A stretch of 64,000 nucleotides of DNA from Enterovibrio baiacu (GTDB lineage: Bacteria; Pseudomonadota; Gammaproteobacteria; Enterobacterales; Vibrionaceae), in assembly GCF_004120195.1 (NCBI RefSeq), contig NZ_SCHN01000008.1, forward strand, positions 463,810 to 527,809, given 5' to 3'. Made by a program: the position numbers and the translations under genes. Below, in pieces: positions 25,551 through 34,876 of the stretch (positions are counted from its first letter, which is position 1; every line of letters begins with the position of its first letter). The notes below the pieces were generated by a model. That model worked only from the letters and a program-made list of their open reading frames with translations, was not told where the DNA came from and did not search any database.

Positions 25551-28247
25551 ATGAAATTCAAAAAGAGTTTAGTTTGTGTTGCGGTAATAGCAGGAATATT
25601 GGGGTCGACGGGTTGTACTACTCAGGGCGTTTCTTTCACTGAACAACCTGTTATTGAAATGGGATTAAACGTGCCAGTTGCGTTTGATGACATGGACATT
25701 ACACGCTTTGTTAATCCATTTATTGGTACGGGCAATTTAGGTAACACGTATCCTGGGGCGACAACACCACACGGTATGGTGCAACTGTCGCCGAACAACG
25801 GGTCGAACGGGTGGGAATACACCTCTGGGTATTACTACAACGATAACCGCGTTTCAGGCTTCTCTCACACTCACCTTTCTGGCGCAGGCGCAGGGGATTT
25901 GAACGACATCCTTGTGATGCCAATCAACTCCCGCTCAGATTACATGCTTAACGAAGGCTCTCCGCAGCTGAACCTCGAAGCATCACGCTTTAAGCACCGC
26001 AACGAACAAGCCACTGCCGGTTACTATTCTGTTTTCCTCGATGACTATGACATCAAAGCTGAGCTGACTGCGTCAGATCGCGTGGGTGTTCACCGCTATA
26101 CCTTCCCGCAAGATGATAAATCCGAAATCATTGTGAACCTGGGTTTCAACATTAACTGGGACTACACGGCGGAATCGCATTTCGAGTGGGATAAAGACGC
26201 CAACACCTTATCGGGCCACCGTTTCTCAGACGGTTGGGCGGCGAGCCAAAAAGAATTCTTCGTGATGGATTTCGATAAGCCAATCAAGTCGATTCGTTTT
26301 GAGTATTTCGATCGTGAAACCAAATCGTATGTGCCAGCGAAAGCGGGAACGACCGTATTCACCAACCAATATGCCCGTGCCTATGTCGAGTTTGATACGG
26401 CAGAATCAGGCCTAGTGGTTGAAGCCAAAGTTGCACTTTCAAACACAGAAGTGGGCGAGAATGCACAATCTGGTGCGTCGTTGAACATGACGGAAGTGGC
26501 GGGTAAAACCTTCGACCAAGTGCGCAAAGACGCCACGGCGAAGTGGGAAATCGAGCTAGGTAAAATCAAGGTTGAAGGGGATGTGGAATATAAACAAACC
26601 TTCTACACCGCGATGTATCACGCCTTCTTGGGTCAAACCATTCACTCGGACCTTGATGGTCGTTACCGTCAAGTGATGCAAGGCCGCGGTGCCTACCCGA
26701 ATGGCACCAATGCCAACGGTGATGTAGTTTCTGAGCCGCTGATTGAAAAAGTCCGCATTGCGGATGCGAACAAAGATGGCAAAGCCGATTTCGTTCGCTA
26801 CGACACCTTCTCCCTGTGGGATACCTACCGCTCTGTTCAACCGCTTTCAAGCATCATTGAGCCAAACCGCTTGGCAGATGTCGTGCTTTCCATGCTGTCG
26901 TATGCAGAAGAAAGCTGGGTCGACCACAACGGCAAAACCCGCCACGGTCGTTTGCCAGAATGGACATTCAAAGGCAACGAAACCGGCATGATGATGGGCA
27001 TGCATTCAACCCCTGTGATTGCGGATGTGTTGACCAAAGGTTCACTGGATGCGCGTATGGATGAGCTGGGCTTTACCCAAGCGCAGCAAGACGATATTAA
27101 GCAGCGTCTGATCAGTGCCATGATCAAAGATGGTCGCAAGGGCAGTGCGGTTGATTCCATCGACGAGTACGTCACTAAGGGTTACAAAGCGTCGAAGATG
27201 CGTATCGGTAAAGGTGACCTATGGGCGCACTCACCGTTCGAAACCAGTTGGACGGCGTCATACTCACTCGAGTATGCCTACAACGATTGGACCATCGCGC
27301 AAGCAATCAAAGCCGTGATGGGTGAAGACGCACCAGAATACAAAGAGTTTGCTGACCGTTCGAATAACTGGATGGCGCAATTCGATTTCAACGGTAAGAA
27401 ATACAAAGGCTGGTTTAAAGCGCGTGATACCAAAGGCAACTTCATTGATGCCGATTGGGTTGACCCTGCAACAGGCCTCGCGGTGGATAAAGACTGGCGT
27501 CCAGACATGTTCAACTATGCGTTTGCAGAGTCGAACGGCTGGCAGTACTCGTTCAGTGTTCAGCATGATATTCATGGTCTGATTGACCTGATGACGGAAT
27601 TCGATAAAACCCAGAACCCTGAGGCGAAACGCGGCGAGCTGTTTACCAAACGCTTAGACGAATACTGGTCAACCTACCCAGACCGTAACGCCGGTGACAA
27701 TCAGTTCCCAGTGTTTAACACGGGCAACGTAGGTCAGCATGTTCAGGGCAACGAGCCTGACCACCATGTCCCTTACCTGTACAACTACGTGGGACAACCT
27801 TGGAAAGGGCAAGCTGCCATCGCAGCGGCTACCAATGTGTGTTACGACAATACCCCTGACGGTATTTGTGGCAACGACGATTTCGGCACCATGTCAGCGT
27901 GGTTTGTGTTCCGTGCATTGGGCTTCTACCCAGTCAGCGCGTCAACGGGTATTTATGAAATCGGCACCCCGCTGTTTGATAACGCCACCATCAATGTGGG
28001 CGACGGTAAAACCTTCACCGTGACGGCGAAAGATGTCAGCCGCGAGAATATCTTCATTCAATCTGCAACATTGAATGGTGAAGTGTTCGAACGCACCTAC
28101 CTAACCCAAGAAGACATTATGAATGGCGGCACACTGTCATTTGTGATGGGTGATGAGCCAAATAAACAATGGGGTTCTCAACCTGAAAATACGCCGCCAG
28201 ATTTTGGCGTGGGTAAATTCTTGCATGCGGATCACATGCCGAAATAA
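25551..28247 (+). CDS. GH92 alpha-mannosidase lipoprotein (copy 3, most divergent)
   Basis: The protein is 898 residues, with an N-terminal lipobox S-T-G-C at about 20-23 but no Ser/Asn linker. GH92 landmarks are F-S-H-T-H-L-S-G-A-G-A-G-D, S-L-W-D-T-Y-R-S-V-Q, S-Y-S-L-E-Y-A-Y-N-D-W near 573 and G-N-E-P-D-H-H near 733. The usual N-E-D-V-G-Q is G-N-D-D-F-G-T-M-S-A-W here. An extra segment near residues 405-420 (D-A-N-K-D-G-K-A-D) looks like an EF-hand/dockerin-style calcium loop. The C-terminus is longer and Pro-rich. These changes mark a different subfamily and probably a different glycan linkage. AAGGTG precedes the start. Confidence 0.94.
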   Translation: MKFKKSLVCVAVIAGILGSTGCTTQGVSFTEQPVIEMGLNVPVAFDDMDITRFVNPFIGTGNLGNTYPGATTPHGMVQLSPNNGSNGWEYTSGYYYNDNRVSGFSHTHLSGAGAGDLNDILVMPINSRSDYMLNEGSPQLNLEASRFKHRNEQATAGYYSVFLDDYDIKAELTASDRVGVHRYTFPQDDKSEIIVNLGFNINWDYTAESHFEWDKDANTLSGHRFSDGWAASQKEFFVMDFDKPIKSIRFEYFDRETKSYVPAKAGTTVFTNQYARAYVEFDTAESGLVVEAKVALSNTEVGENAQSGASLNMTEVAGKTFDQVRKDATAKWEIELGKIKVEGDVEYKQTFYTAMYHAFLGQTIHSDLDGRYRQVMQGRGAYPNGTNANGDVVSEPLIEKVRIADANKDGKADFVRYDTFSLWDTYRSVQPLSSIIEPNRLADVVLSMLSYAEESWVDHNGKTRHGRLPEWTFKGNETGMMMGMHSTPVIADVLTKGSLDARMDELGFTQAQQDDIKQRLISAMIKDGRKGSAVDSIDEYVTKGYKASKMRIGKGDLWAHSPFETSWTASYSLEYAYNDWTIAQAIKAVMGEDAPEYKEFADRSNNWMAQFDFNGKKYKGWFKARDTKGNFIDADWVDPATGLAVDKDWRPDMFNYAFAESNGWQYSFSVQHDIHGLIDLMTEFDKTQNPEAKRGELFTKRLDEYWSTYPDRNAGDNQFPVFNTGNVGQHVQGNEPDHHVPYLYNYVGQPWKGQAAIAAATNVCYDNTPDGICGNDDFGTMSAWFVFRALGFYPVSASTGIYEIGTPLFDNATINVGDGKTFTVTAKDVSRENIFIQSATLNGEVFERTYLTQEDIMNGGTLSFVMGDEPNKQWGSQPENTPPDFGVGKFLHADHMPK

Positions 28248-28296
28248 CCAATAATTATTTTAAGAATAAATTAGCACCACATTAAATAACAAAATT

Positions 28297-28320
28297 AAAG
28301 GGGGAGGTCTCCCCCTTTTT
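28297..28320 (+). terminator. Terminator after GH92 copy 3
   Basis: The stem AAAGGGGGA / TCCCCCTTT with a 4-nt loop is followed by a T run. It lies 16 bp before the next start codon, so no promoter fits between the two. Confidence 0.85.
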
Positions 28321-28335
28321 CTAAAAGGAATGAAA

Positions 28336-30792
28336 ATGAAACATACATTAGCACCGCTAGCGGTGGTGATTGCTATTGCGCTGTCTGGTTGTAATTCAGA
28401 TTCGGATTCAAACTCTCAAATAGGTTTGGTCGGTGAAGTGGTTAATAAGTCACTGATTAAATATGTTGACCCCTTTATTGGCACGGGCGCCGACGGCCAC
28501 ACCTTCCCAGGCGCAGTCTACCCGGGCGGTATGGTGCAGCTTTCGCCTGACACAGAAATGGAAGGGTGGGGCTCTGCTGCGGGTTATTTTGACCACGGTA
28601 AAAAAGAAGACATTCCTGTTTACGGTTTTTCTCATACCCACCTTTCTGGAACAGGTATCACTGATTTAGGTGATATTCTTATTTTGCCATTTACTGAAAA
28701 AAGCAATGCGACTTATAACACCTTCGATAAAGAAAATGAAAAAGCGGAAGCGGGTTATTATTCTGTCGAATTAAACCGTGGTGATATCAAAGTGGAATTA
28801 ACCACATCGCCACGTGTGGGTTACCACAAATACACGTTTAAAGAAGGCACGACGCCGTTTCTTAAACTGGATTTAGACCACACGCTAAATAAAAGCTGGG
28901 GCAACCGCACCACAATCGGTGATATCGAATTTATTGACGAATACACGGTGCGTGGCATGCGCAGTTCCGATGGCTGGGCGAACAACCAGCACATCTATTT
29001 CTACGCTAAGTTCAATCAACCTATCGTCAAAGCGACGGGCATGATCGACGGTGTCGAAACAGAAATCTCGCTGGATAACGACGCTTTCCAAGCCACCAAG
29101 ACCATCGCCTACCTCGAGTTTGCGCCGTCAGACAAACCTATCGAGCTAACCCTCGGCCTATCGCCAACCAGCGTGCGTGGCGCGAAGAAAAACTTGGATG
29201 CAGAAGTCACTGAATGGGGCTTTGATAAGGTACTGACCAAAACGCAACAAGCATGGCACAACGAGCTAGCAAAAGTGTCCGTGAAGGGCGGTACGGAAGA
29301 GCAGAAAGAGATTTTCTACACGGCCATGTACCATGCCAACATTGCGCCTATGGTGTTCCAAGACGTTGACGGTACGTACCGTGCAATGCGTACACAGGAA
29401 CTAAAAGAGGCGGGTGATACCCCTAACTATTCTATCTATTCTATGTGGGATACCTTCCGTGCATTCCACCCGCTGCAAACCATTGTTAATCCAGATCGCG
29501 CTGAAGAATACGCGAACGATTTGATCCGCAAATACAAAGACGGCGGCATCTTACCGAAGTGGGAACTTCAAGGTCACTACACGGGCACCATGATTGGCTT
29601 CCCTGCGATTTCTATCATTGCCGATGCGATGGTGAAAGGGTTAGACGTTGACGCGCAAGACGCGTTGGAAGCGGCTGAGTTTACGGCGCGCTACCACGAA
29701 AAAAGTGAATTCCCTGATTGGACCGATGACCAAAACATCGGTGCAGCCAATGTTGTTCAGGTAAAGGTGTATGAAGAAAATGGCTTTGTTCACCACGGCT
29801 ACTGGAACTCAGCATCCTACACCTTAGAATTCGCTTACGGTGACTGGGCGGTCTCTGAAATCGCACGTATGGCGGGTGATGTGAAGGTTCAAGATGAGTT
29901 CCTTGCGCGCGCTGACAACTGGTTAAATCACTGGGATGCATCAACTGGCTTCTTGCGTCCGAAAAACCACCCAGCGAGTTCTTCGCCAAACAAACCGCCA
30001 TTGGCGTTCAACCAGCCGATCGATGAAGAGCGTAAAGACGAATGTGTGATGGTCGAATGGCCTGCAGGTTCTGGCACGATGAAAGAACAATGTCCGTTGC
30101 TTGATTTCGACCCGTATTACGTCGATGAATTCGCCTTCACCGAGGGCAATGCATGGCAATGGAAGTTCCAGCCAATGCATGACTTTGCCCGTCTAAAACA
30201 AGAAATCTTCAACGCGGACAAAGCAAGCGGAAAAGACATCACGCCTGAGAAAGCCTTCCGAGAAGATTTGGACGAGTTGTTCACCGCACGCTCCTCAAAC
30301 ACGGGTGAAGAATTGCCTGACTTGACTGGATACATCGGCCAATACATGCACGGTAACGAACCGTCGCACCACATCCCATACCTGTACAACATGACGGACG
30401 AGCCTTGGAAAGCCCAAGAATACCTCGACCGCATCATGGCTGAAATGTACACCATCGAGCCGACCGGTTTGATTGGCAACGAAGACGTCGGCCAGATGTC
30501 AGCGTGGTACATCATGTCAGCGATGGGCTTCTACCAAGTTTCACCAGCAGACCCGTCTTACTCGATTGGTCGCCCGCTGTTTGATGAAGTGGCTATAGAC
30601 GTTGAAGGCGGCAAGTTCTCCATCATTGCTGACAACAACAGCCCGCATAACAAGTACGTAAAATCCGTGACCATCAATGGCAACGCGCTTTCTGATGACT
30701 TGACCTTTGAGCACAGTGAAATCAAAGCCGGCGGCGAGCTTCGCTTCGTGATGACTGGCGACAAGAAAGAAGCCATGCAGGCAAAAATCTAA
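28336..30792 (+). CDS. GH92 alpha-mannosidase lipoprotein (copy 4)
   Basis: The protein is 818 residues. The start is set at the second of two close ATGs because AAGGA is then six bases away; the first ATG touches the AAGGA. The lipobox is L-S-G-C followed by N-S-D-S. Motifs: Y-P-G-G-M-V-Q-L-S-P-D, F-S-H-T-H-L-S-G-T-G, S-M-W-D-T-F-R, S-Y-T-L-E-F-A-Y-G-D-W near 497, H-G-N-E-P-S-H-H near 673 and G-N-E-D-V-G-Q-M-S-A-W near 714. It is most like copy 1 by eye (shared H-G-N-E-P-S-H-H and similar length), suggesting these two arose by duplication. Confidence 0.95.
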   Translation: MKHTLAPLAVVIAIALSGCNSDSDSNSQIGLVGEVVNKSLIKYVDPFIGTGADGHTFPGAVYPGGMVQLSPDTEMEGWGSAAGYFDHGKKEDIPVYGFSHTHLSGTGITDLGDILILPFTEKSNATYNTFDKENEKAEAGYYSVELNRGDIKVELTTSPRVGYHKYTFKEGTTPFLKLDLDHTLNKSWGNRTTIGDIEFIDEYTVRGMRSSDGWANNQHIYFYAKFNQPIVKATGMIDGVETEISLDNDAFQATKTIAYLEFAPSDKPIELTLGLSPTSVRGAKKNLDAEVTEWGFDKVLTKTQQAWHNELAKVSVKGGTEEQKEIFYTAMYHANIAPMVFQDVDGTYRAMRTQELKEAGDTPNYSIYSMWDTFRAFHPLQTIVNPDRAEEYANDLIRKYKDGGILPKWELQGHYTGTMIGFPAISIIADAMVKGLDVDAQDALEAAEFTARYHEKSEFPDWTDDQNIGAANVVQVKVYEENGFVHHGYWNSASYTLEFAYGDWAVSEIARMAGDVKVQDEFLARADNWLNHWDASTGFLRPKNHPASSSPNKPPLAFNQPIDEERKDECVMVEWPAGSGTMKEQCPLLDFDPYYVDEFAFTEGNAWQWKFQPMHDFARLKQEIFNADKASGKDITPEKAFREDLDELFTARSSNTGEELPDLTGYIGQYMHGNEPSHHIPYLYNMTDEPWKAQEYLDRIMAEMYTIEPTGLIGNEDVGQMSAWYIMSAMGFYQVSPADPSYSIGRPLFDEVAIDVEGGKFSIIADNNSPHNKYVKSVTINGNALSDDLTFEHSEIKAGGELRFVMTGDKKEAMQAKI

Positions 30793-30806
30793 TTGTTCAT
30801 AGACTC

Positions 30807-30831
30807 GATGCCGCCAGCGTGCGGCATCTTT
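30807..30831 (+). terminator. Terminator-like hairpin after GH92 copy 4
   Basis: A perfect 8-bp stem (GATGCCGC / GCGGCATC) with a 6-nt loop is followed by TTT. It lies 16 bp before the next start codon. Confidence 0.7.
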
Positions 30832-30846
30832 CTCAAGGATTATTCT

Positions 30847-33345
30847 ATGTCTATTTCTCGTGTTTCTAAGGTTGCGTTGTCAGTCTCTGCCGCCCTTTTT
30901 ATGTTTGGTTGTAACTCCAGTTCTTCTGATTCAAACCCGAACACAGGCGTTGTTTCGCCAGAAGTGAATGTTCTGAAATATGTTGACCCGTTTATTGGCA
31001 CTGGGTTTAACGGTCACACGTTCCCTGGCGCAGTGGTGCCTGAAGGTATGGTGCAGTTGTCTCCTGATACAGAGCTCATGGGCTGGCACTCATCGTCGGG
31101 TTATCACTACGACAAAGACACCCTGTTTGGCTTCTCACACACTCACTTGTCTGGCACCGGCATGGGCGGTTTGGGTGACATTCTGTTCCTTCCGTTTACG
31201 GAAGAGAACGCCAAATACATTGAAGACTCTGACGATTACCGCGATGCGATTTCCGTCAAAATGGATAAAGCCTCTGAAGTGGCAGAAGCGGGTTATTACT
31301 CAGTGAACATCGCTGAGAATGGCATCAAAGCTGAGCTTACCGCCTCTGAGCGCGTCGGCTTCCATCGTTATACCTATCCAGAAGGCCAACCGCAGCGTTT
31401 GAAAGTCGATTTAAATTCGATCCTTAACAGCGATTGGGGCTCCACGTCGCTGCGCAACAAACTGACGATTTCTGAAGATGGTTACACCATCACAGGTGAG
31501 CGTGATGCGGCGCATTTCTCTGGCTGGGCGAAGAACCAAAAGATCTTCTTCCACGCCACCTTCGACAAGAAAATCAAAAACGTTCAACTTCTCGTTGGCG
31601 GAGAGCAAGTTGATGGTCTGAGTGCCGAAGACATTTCCGAATTGGTTTATGACACTGACGGTAAACCGATCAAACGCACGAAAGCCGACGTGACCGCGTA
31701 TGTCGAGTTTGAACAAGGTGACTCACAATCCCTGAACGCACAGGTGGCGATCTCTGCCGTCAGTGCGGAAGGTGCACAAAACAATCACCAAGCAGAAGCC
31801 GGTGTGTCGTTTGATACGGCGCGTACACAAGCCAGTGAAAAATGGGCAAACGCGCTGAACCTAAGCGTGAAAGGTGGTACTGATTCGCAGAAAGAAATTT
31901 TCTACACCGCGCTGTATCACACCAAGATCGCACCGCAAGTTCACCAAGATGTCGATGGAAGTTTCCGCGGCATGGGTAAAGGCTCAATCCGAGAAGGTGA
32001 GGGCGAGTATTCCATCGCCTATGGCCAAGCGACAGAAGCGTTACCTAACTTCTCGGTTTATTCCTTGTGGGACACACACAAAGCGCTGCACCCTTTGAAA
32101 ACCATCACTGAACCAACGCGCGCCGTTCAATACGCGAAGAACTTGGTTCAGAAGTACACCGAAAGTGGCTTGTTGCCGAAGTGGGAACACTTAGGGGACG
32201 AAACCGGCACCATGGTGGGTTACCCTGCGGTTGCTGTGATTGCAGATGCGATCACTAAATTCCCAGACGCCTTCACGCAATCTGAAAAAGCGCTGGCCCT
32301 CAAAGCGGCGATTGATTCCTCCACGTACGACAACTACGACTCGCTTGCCACAGAGTGGGATGTGCCGGTGTTGAATCGTACCCTGACCAAGCACATCGAC
32401 TACATCCAGAAAGAGGGTTTTGCACCAGCGATTCAACGTGATGCGAATGGTGATCCGATCGACCCTGATCACACCATTGAATCCGTGTCATACGGTTTGG
32501 AAAACGCCTTCTATGACTGGGCCATTGCGCAGATTGCGAAAGCGGCAGGCGATACCCAAGCAGAAGCGACCTATCTCGAACGCTCAAAAGGTTACAAGCA
32601 TTACTTCGACAATAATCCGATGGAGTATGCCGAGTACGGTGTAACGGGCTTTATGCGCCCCGTCATGATGGATGGCTCGTTCATGGCACCGTTCGACCCG
32701 TTTGGTACTGCGCATGAAACAGGGAACTACACCGAAGGTAATGCATGGCAGTGGACATGGTTTGTGCCCCACGACATTGCGGGTTTGAAAGAGGTGATGG
32801 GGGGAGAGGCTGCGTTCAAGACCAACTTGGAAGCGACGTTCACAGCTAAAAGCCAAGGTACCGAAACGCCAGACATGTCGGGTTTGATCGGTCAGGTGGC
32901 GTTCGGTAACGAACCTTCACACCACATTCCGTACTTGTACAACTGGACGTCAGAGCCTTGGAAAACCCAAGAAGTCGTCGACCACATTTTGGATGACATG
33001 TACTTAGCGGAGCCAAAAGGCATCATCGGTAACGAAGACGTTGGCGCAATGTCAGCGTGGTATGTCATGTCTGCCATGGGCTTCTACCAAGTCAACGCGG
33101 CTGATCCTACCTACACCATTGGCCGACCTCTGTTCGATGAAGTGAGCATCCCAGTTGCTGGTGGCGAATTCAAAATCACCGCTGAAAACAATGCTGACGA
33201 TAACTTCTACGTCAAATCAGTGACCATCAATGGTCAACCTCTTGAAGACGATTTGTTCTTCAAGCACACCGATATCAAAGCGGGTGGAAAACTCCACTTC
33301 GTGATGACTGGCGATAAAAACGAAGCGATGACACTTGTTCGATAA
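30847..33345 (+). CDS. GH92 alpha-mannosidase lipoprotein (copy 5)
   Basis: About 832 residues from the ATG that follows AAGGA. An in-frame extension of 18 codons upstream runs through the preceding hairpin and is rejected. The lipobox is M-F-G-C followed by N-S-S-S-S. Motifs: P-E-G-M-V-Q-L-S-P-D, F-S-H-T-H-L-S-G-T-G-M-G-G-L, S-L-W-D-T-H-K, S-Y-G-L-E-N-A-F-Y-D-W near 551, G-N-E-P-S-H-H near 687 and G-N-E-D-V-G-A-M-S-A-W near 728 (A replaces Q). The W-D-T-H-K text replaces the W-D-T-F-R of copies 1, 2 and 4. Last of the array, followed by a very strong terminator facing the AraC gene. Confidence 0.95.
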   Translation: MSISRVSKVALSVSAALFMFGCNSSSSDSNPNTGVVSPEVNVLKYVDPFIGTGFNGHTFPGAVVPEGMVQLSPDTELMGWHSSSGYHYDKDTLFGFSHTHLSGTGMGGLGDILFLPFTEENAKYIEDSDDYRDAISVKMDKASEVAEAGYYSVNIAENGIKAELTASERVGFHRYTYPEGQPQRLKVDLNSILNSDWGSTSLRNKLTISEDGYTITGERDAAHFSGWAKNQKIFFHATFDKKIKNVQLLVGGEQVDGLSAEDISELVYDTDGKPIKRTKADVTAYVEFEQGDSQSLNAQVAISAVSAEGAQNNHQAEAGVSFDTARTQASEKWANALNLSVKGGTDSQKEIFYTALYHTKIAPQVHQDVDGSFRGMGKGSIREGEGEYSIAYGQATEALPNFSVYSLWDTHKALHPLKTITEPTRAVQYAKNLVQKYTESGLLPKWEHLGDETGTMVGYPAVAVIADAITKFPDAFTQSEKALALKAAIDSSTYDNYDSLATEWDVPVLNRTLTKHIDYIQKEGFAPAIQRDANGDPIDPDHTIESVSYGLENAFYDWAIAQIAKAAGDTQAEATYLERSKGYKHYFDNNPMEYAEYGVTGFMRPVMMDGSFMAPFDPFGTAHETGNYTEGNAWQWTWFVPHDIAGLKEVMGGEAAFKTNLEATFTAKSQGTETPDMSGLIGQVAFGNEPSHHIPYLYNWTSEPWKTQEVVDHILDDMYLAEPKGIIGNEDVGAMSAWYVMSAMGFYQVNAADPTYTIGRPLFDEVSIPVAGGEFKITAENNADDNFYVKSVTINGQPLEDDLFFKHTDIKAGGKLHFVMTGDKNEAMTLVR

Positions 33346-33367
33346 GATACGTTGTTAAAGAAAAAAC

Positions 33368-33394
33368 AAGCCGCTCGTAAAGAGCGGCTTTTTT
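33368..33394 (+). terminator. Strong terminator closing the GH92 array
   Basis: A perfect 9-bp stem (AAGCCGCTC / GAGCGGCTT) with a 5-nt loop is followed by six T. It separates the array from the convergent AraC gene. Confidence 0.9.
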
Positions 33395-33439
33395 GTGTGT
33401 GTTGATACAGATAAGGACAAGGAAAAAAGGGTCAGCGAA

Positions 33440-34267
33440 CTACGCGGCATTCAAACGGTATTCGCTCGGCGTCTTACCGGTTTTCTGCTTAAACACGCGG
33501 CAGAAGTAGTTAGTGTCTTTGAAGCCGCATCGGCGGGCGATTTCTTCCACTTTGAAGTTGTATTTCTTCAACATGAACTTGGCACGGTCTAGGCGCACAT
33601 AGGTCACGTAGTCAGCGTATTTCACGCTGCCTTCTTGGTTAAACAGGCGAGAGACATGCGCGGATGACACACCAAAGCGGTTGGCGACTGAAATGCGGGT
33701 GATGTCTTTGTGGAAGTTCTCCTGCACGTAAATACACATACTGCGATAGAGCTTCTCGCCGCGGCTGACTTTCTCTTGTTGCGGGTTTTGCAGTAACGCT
33801 AAGCAATACAAAATCAATGATTTGGCAAGGTGCTCACCCATCACGGTGCATTTCTTCTCTTCCGCAATGCAATTCAATGCGGCTAAGACATGTTCGACGG
33901 CCATGGATGAGGGCAGAGGGAGCGCTTGTTTAATGACGTCAACAAACCCTTCCCCTTCTTTGTAATGCACATAACTGAAGCCCACTTGGTTTTTGCTAAA
34001 CAAAATAGAAATCATCTGTGAGGATTTTTCCCAGGTGGGTTTGCTCCATGCATTGGAAGGGATGTAAATCATTTGATTTTCGGTGAGAGAAAGGTTTTCA
34101 AAACCTTGAGAAGAGTCGACCACTAAATCATATTGCCCCTCAATAATGATCTCTAGTCGATTAAAGTTAACTTGGTATGAACCTTCTGGTGGCGTATTTT
34201 CGCCACAACAAACACGGACAAGAGGCCCATTAAATTTTTGTAGGGATTCGGTTATTATTTTGTTCAT
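33440..34267 (-). CDS. AraC-family regulator, likely of the mannoside locus
   Basis: A 275-residue protein. The N-terminal ~165 residues form a cupin-like effector domain (Y-Q-V-N-F-N-R-L-E-I-I-I, then Y-I-P-S-N-A-W). The C-terminal ~100 residues hold two HTH motifs: I-S-V-A-N-R-F-G-V-S-S-A-H-V-S-R-L-F, then V-E-E-I-A-R-R-C-G-F-K-D-T-N-Y-F-C-R-V-F-K-Q-K-T in two stretches, with the typical family ending G-K-T-P-S-E-Y-R. It stands between the GH92 array and the EIIB/EIIC genes, so it most likely activates the locus in response to a mannose-containing sugar. This is inferred from position. AAGGCT precedes the ATG. Confidence 0.92.
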   Translation of the reverse strand: MNKIITESLQKFNGPLVRVCCGENTPPEGSYQVNFNRLEIIIEGQYDLVVDSSQGFENLSLTENQMIYIPSNAWSKPTWEKSSQMISILFSKNQVGFSYVHYKEGEGFVDVIKQALPLPSSMAVEHVLAALNCIAEEKKCTVMGEHLAKSLILYCLALLQNPQQEKVSRGEKLYRSMCIYVQENFHKDITRISVANRFGVSSAHVSRLFNQEGSVKYADYVTYVRLDRAKFMLKKYNFKVEEIARRCGFKDTNYFCRVFKQKTGKTPSEYRLNAA

Positions 34268-34351
34268 TTTTTCGAAGCCTTATTTTTACCGATGAAAGTA
34301 TTAATAAAGCGGGATGAGGGCAAGGTAACTTTGATTTGAAACGACACGAAT

Positions 34352-34368
34352 ATGTCATTTTATGACAT
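34352..34368. promoter_or_regulatory. Palindrome ATGTCAT-TTT-ATGACAT, candidate operator
   Basis: A perfect 7-bp inverted repeat with a 3-bp spacer, 85 bp upstream of the AraC start. It could be the AraC protein's own operator or that of another regulator. The GTCA/TGAC half-sites recur at 16996-17011. Confidence 0.4.
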
Positions 34369-34411
34369 GGGTTAGATTAATAAAGACAGAGGTGGATGAC
34401 GGGAAGGAAAT

Positions 34412-34447
34412 AAAAAAGCGGAATGAAATTTTTCAATCTCACTCCGC
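34412..34447 (-). terminator. Terminator of the EIIC-EIIB operon
   Basis: On the minus strand a 12-bp stem (GCGGAGTGAGAT / ATTTCATTCCGC with G-U pairs) is followed by six T, 20 bp beyond the EIIB stop. Confidence 0.85.
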
Positions 34448-34467
34448 AACATTTTTATTTTACTGGA

Positions 34468-34782
34468 TTATGCTTGCGCTAGCATGCTTTCAAGTTTCGC
34501 GATGATTTCAGGTGCTTGTTTCGCAGCCTGAGCAACGGTGACGCGAACGATCTTTTTACCGTTGAAACGCTCTTCTTGTTTGATAGCGATATCTTTAGTT
34601 AGAACCACTACATCTGCGCCTTCCACGTCTGCTGCAGTCAGTTCGTTTTCGATACCGATAGCGCCTTGAGTTTCAATTTTAACGTCCCAGCCTTTTGCTT
34701 TTGCAGCGGTTTCCAGAGCTTCAGCAGCCATGTAAGTGTGAGCAACGCCAGATGGGCAAGAAGTTACGCCGATAAGTTTCAT
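34468..34782 (-). CDS. PTS fructose-family EIIB component
   Basis: A 104-residue cytoplasmic EIIB with the canonical P-loop V-T-S-C-P-S-G-V-A-H-T-Y-M-A-A; Cys 9 carries the phosphate. I-E-T-Q-G-A-I-G-I-E-N and A-D-V-V-V-L-T-K-D complete the family pattern. It follows EIIC by 94 bp and precedes a terminator, so EIIC-EIIB form one transcript running away from the locus centre. It would receive phosphate from the EIIA domain of the fused HPr-EI-EIIA protein encoded at the far left of the locus. Unlike the other EIIB here, its active-site loop matches the family norm, so this is likely the main sugar-phosphorylating subunit. Confidence 0.93.
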   Translation of the reverse strand: MKLIGVTSCPSGVAHTYMAAEALETAAKAKGWDVKIETQGAIGIENELTAADVEGADVVVLTKDIAIKQEERFNGKKIVRVTVAQAAKQAPEIIAKLESMLAQA

Positions 34783-34876
34783 AATATTTCTCTCTTTTAC
34801 ACTTTTATGGTTTTTCAGTTCTATCTAGAGCGACCATCGAGTTGTGGATAAATCGCTCCAGTTTATTCAATGTTGT

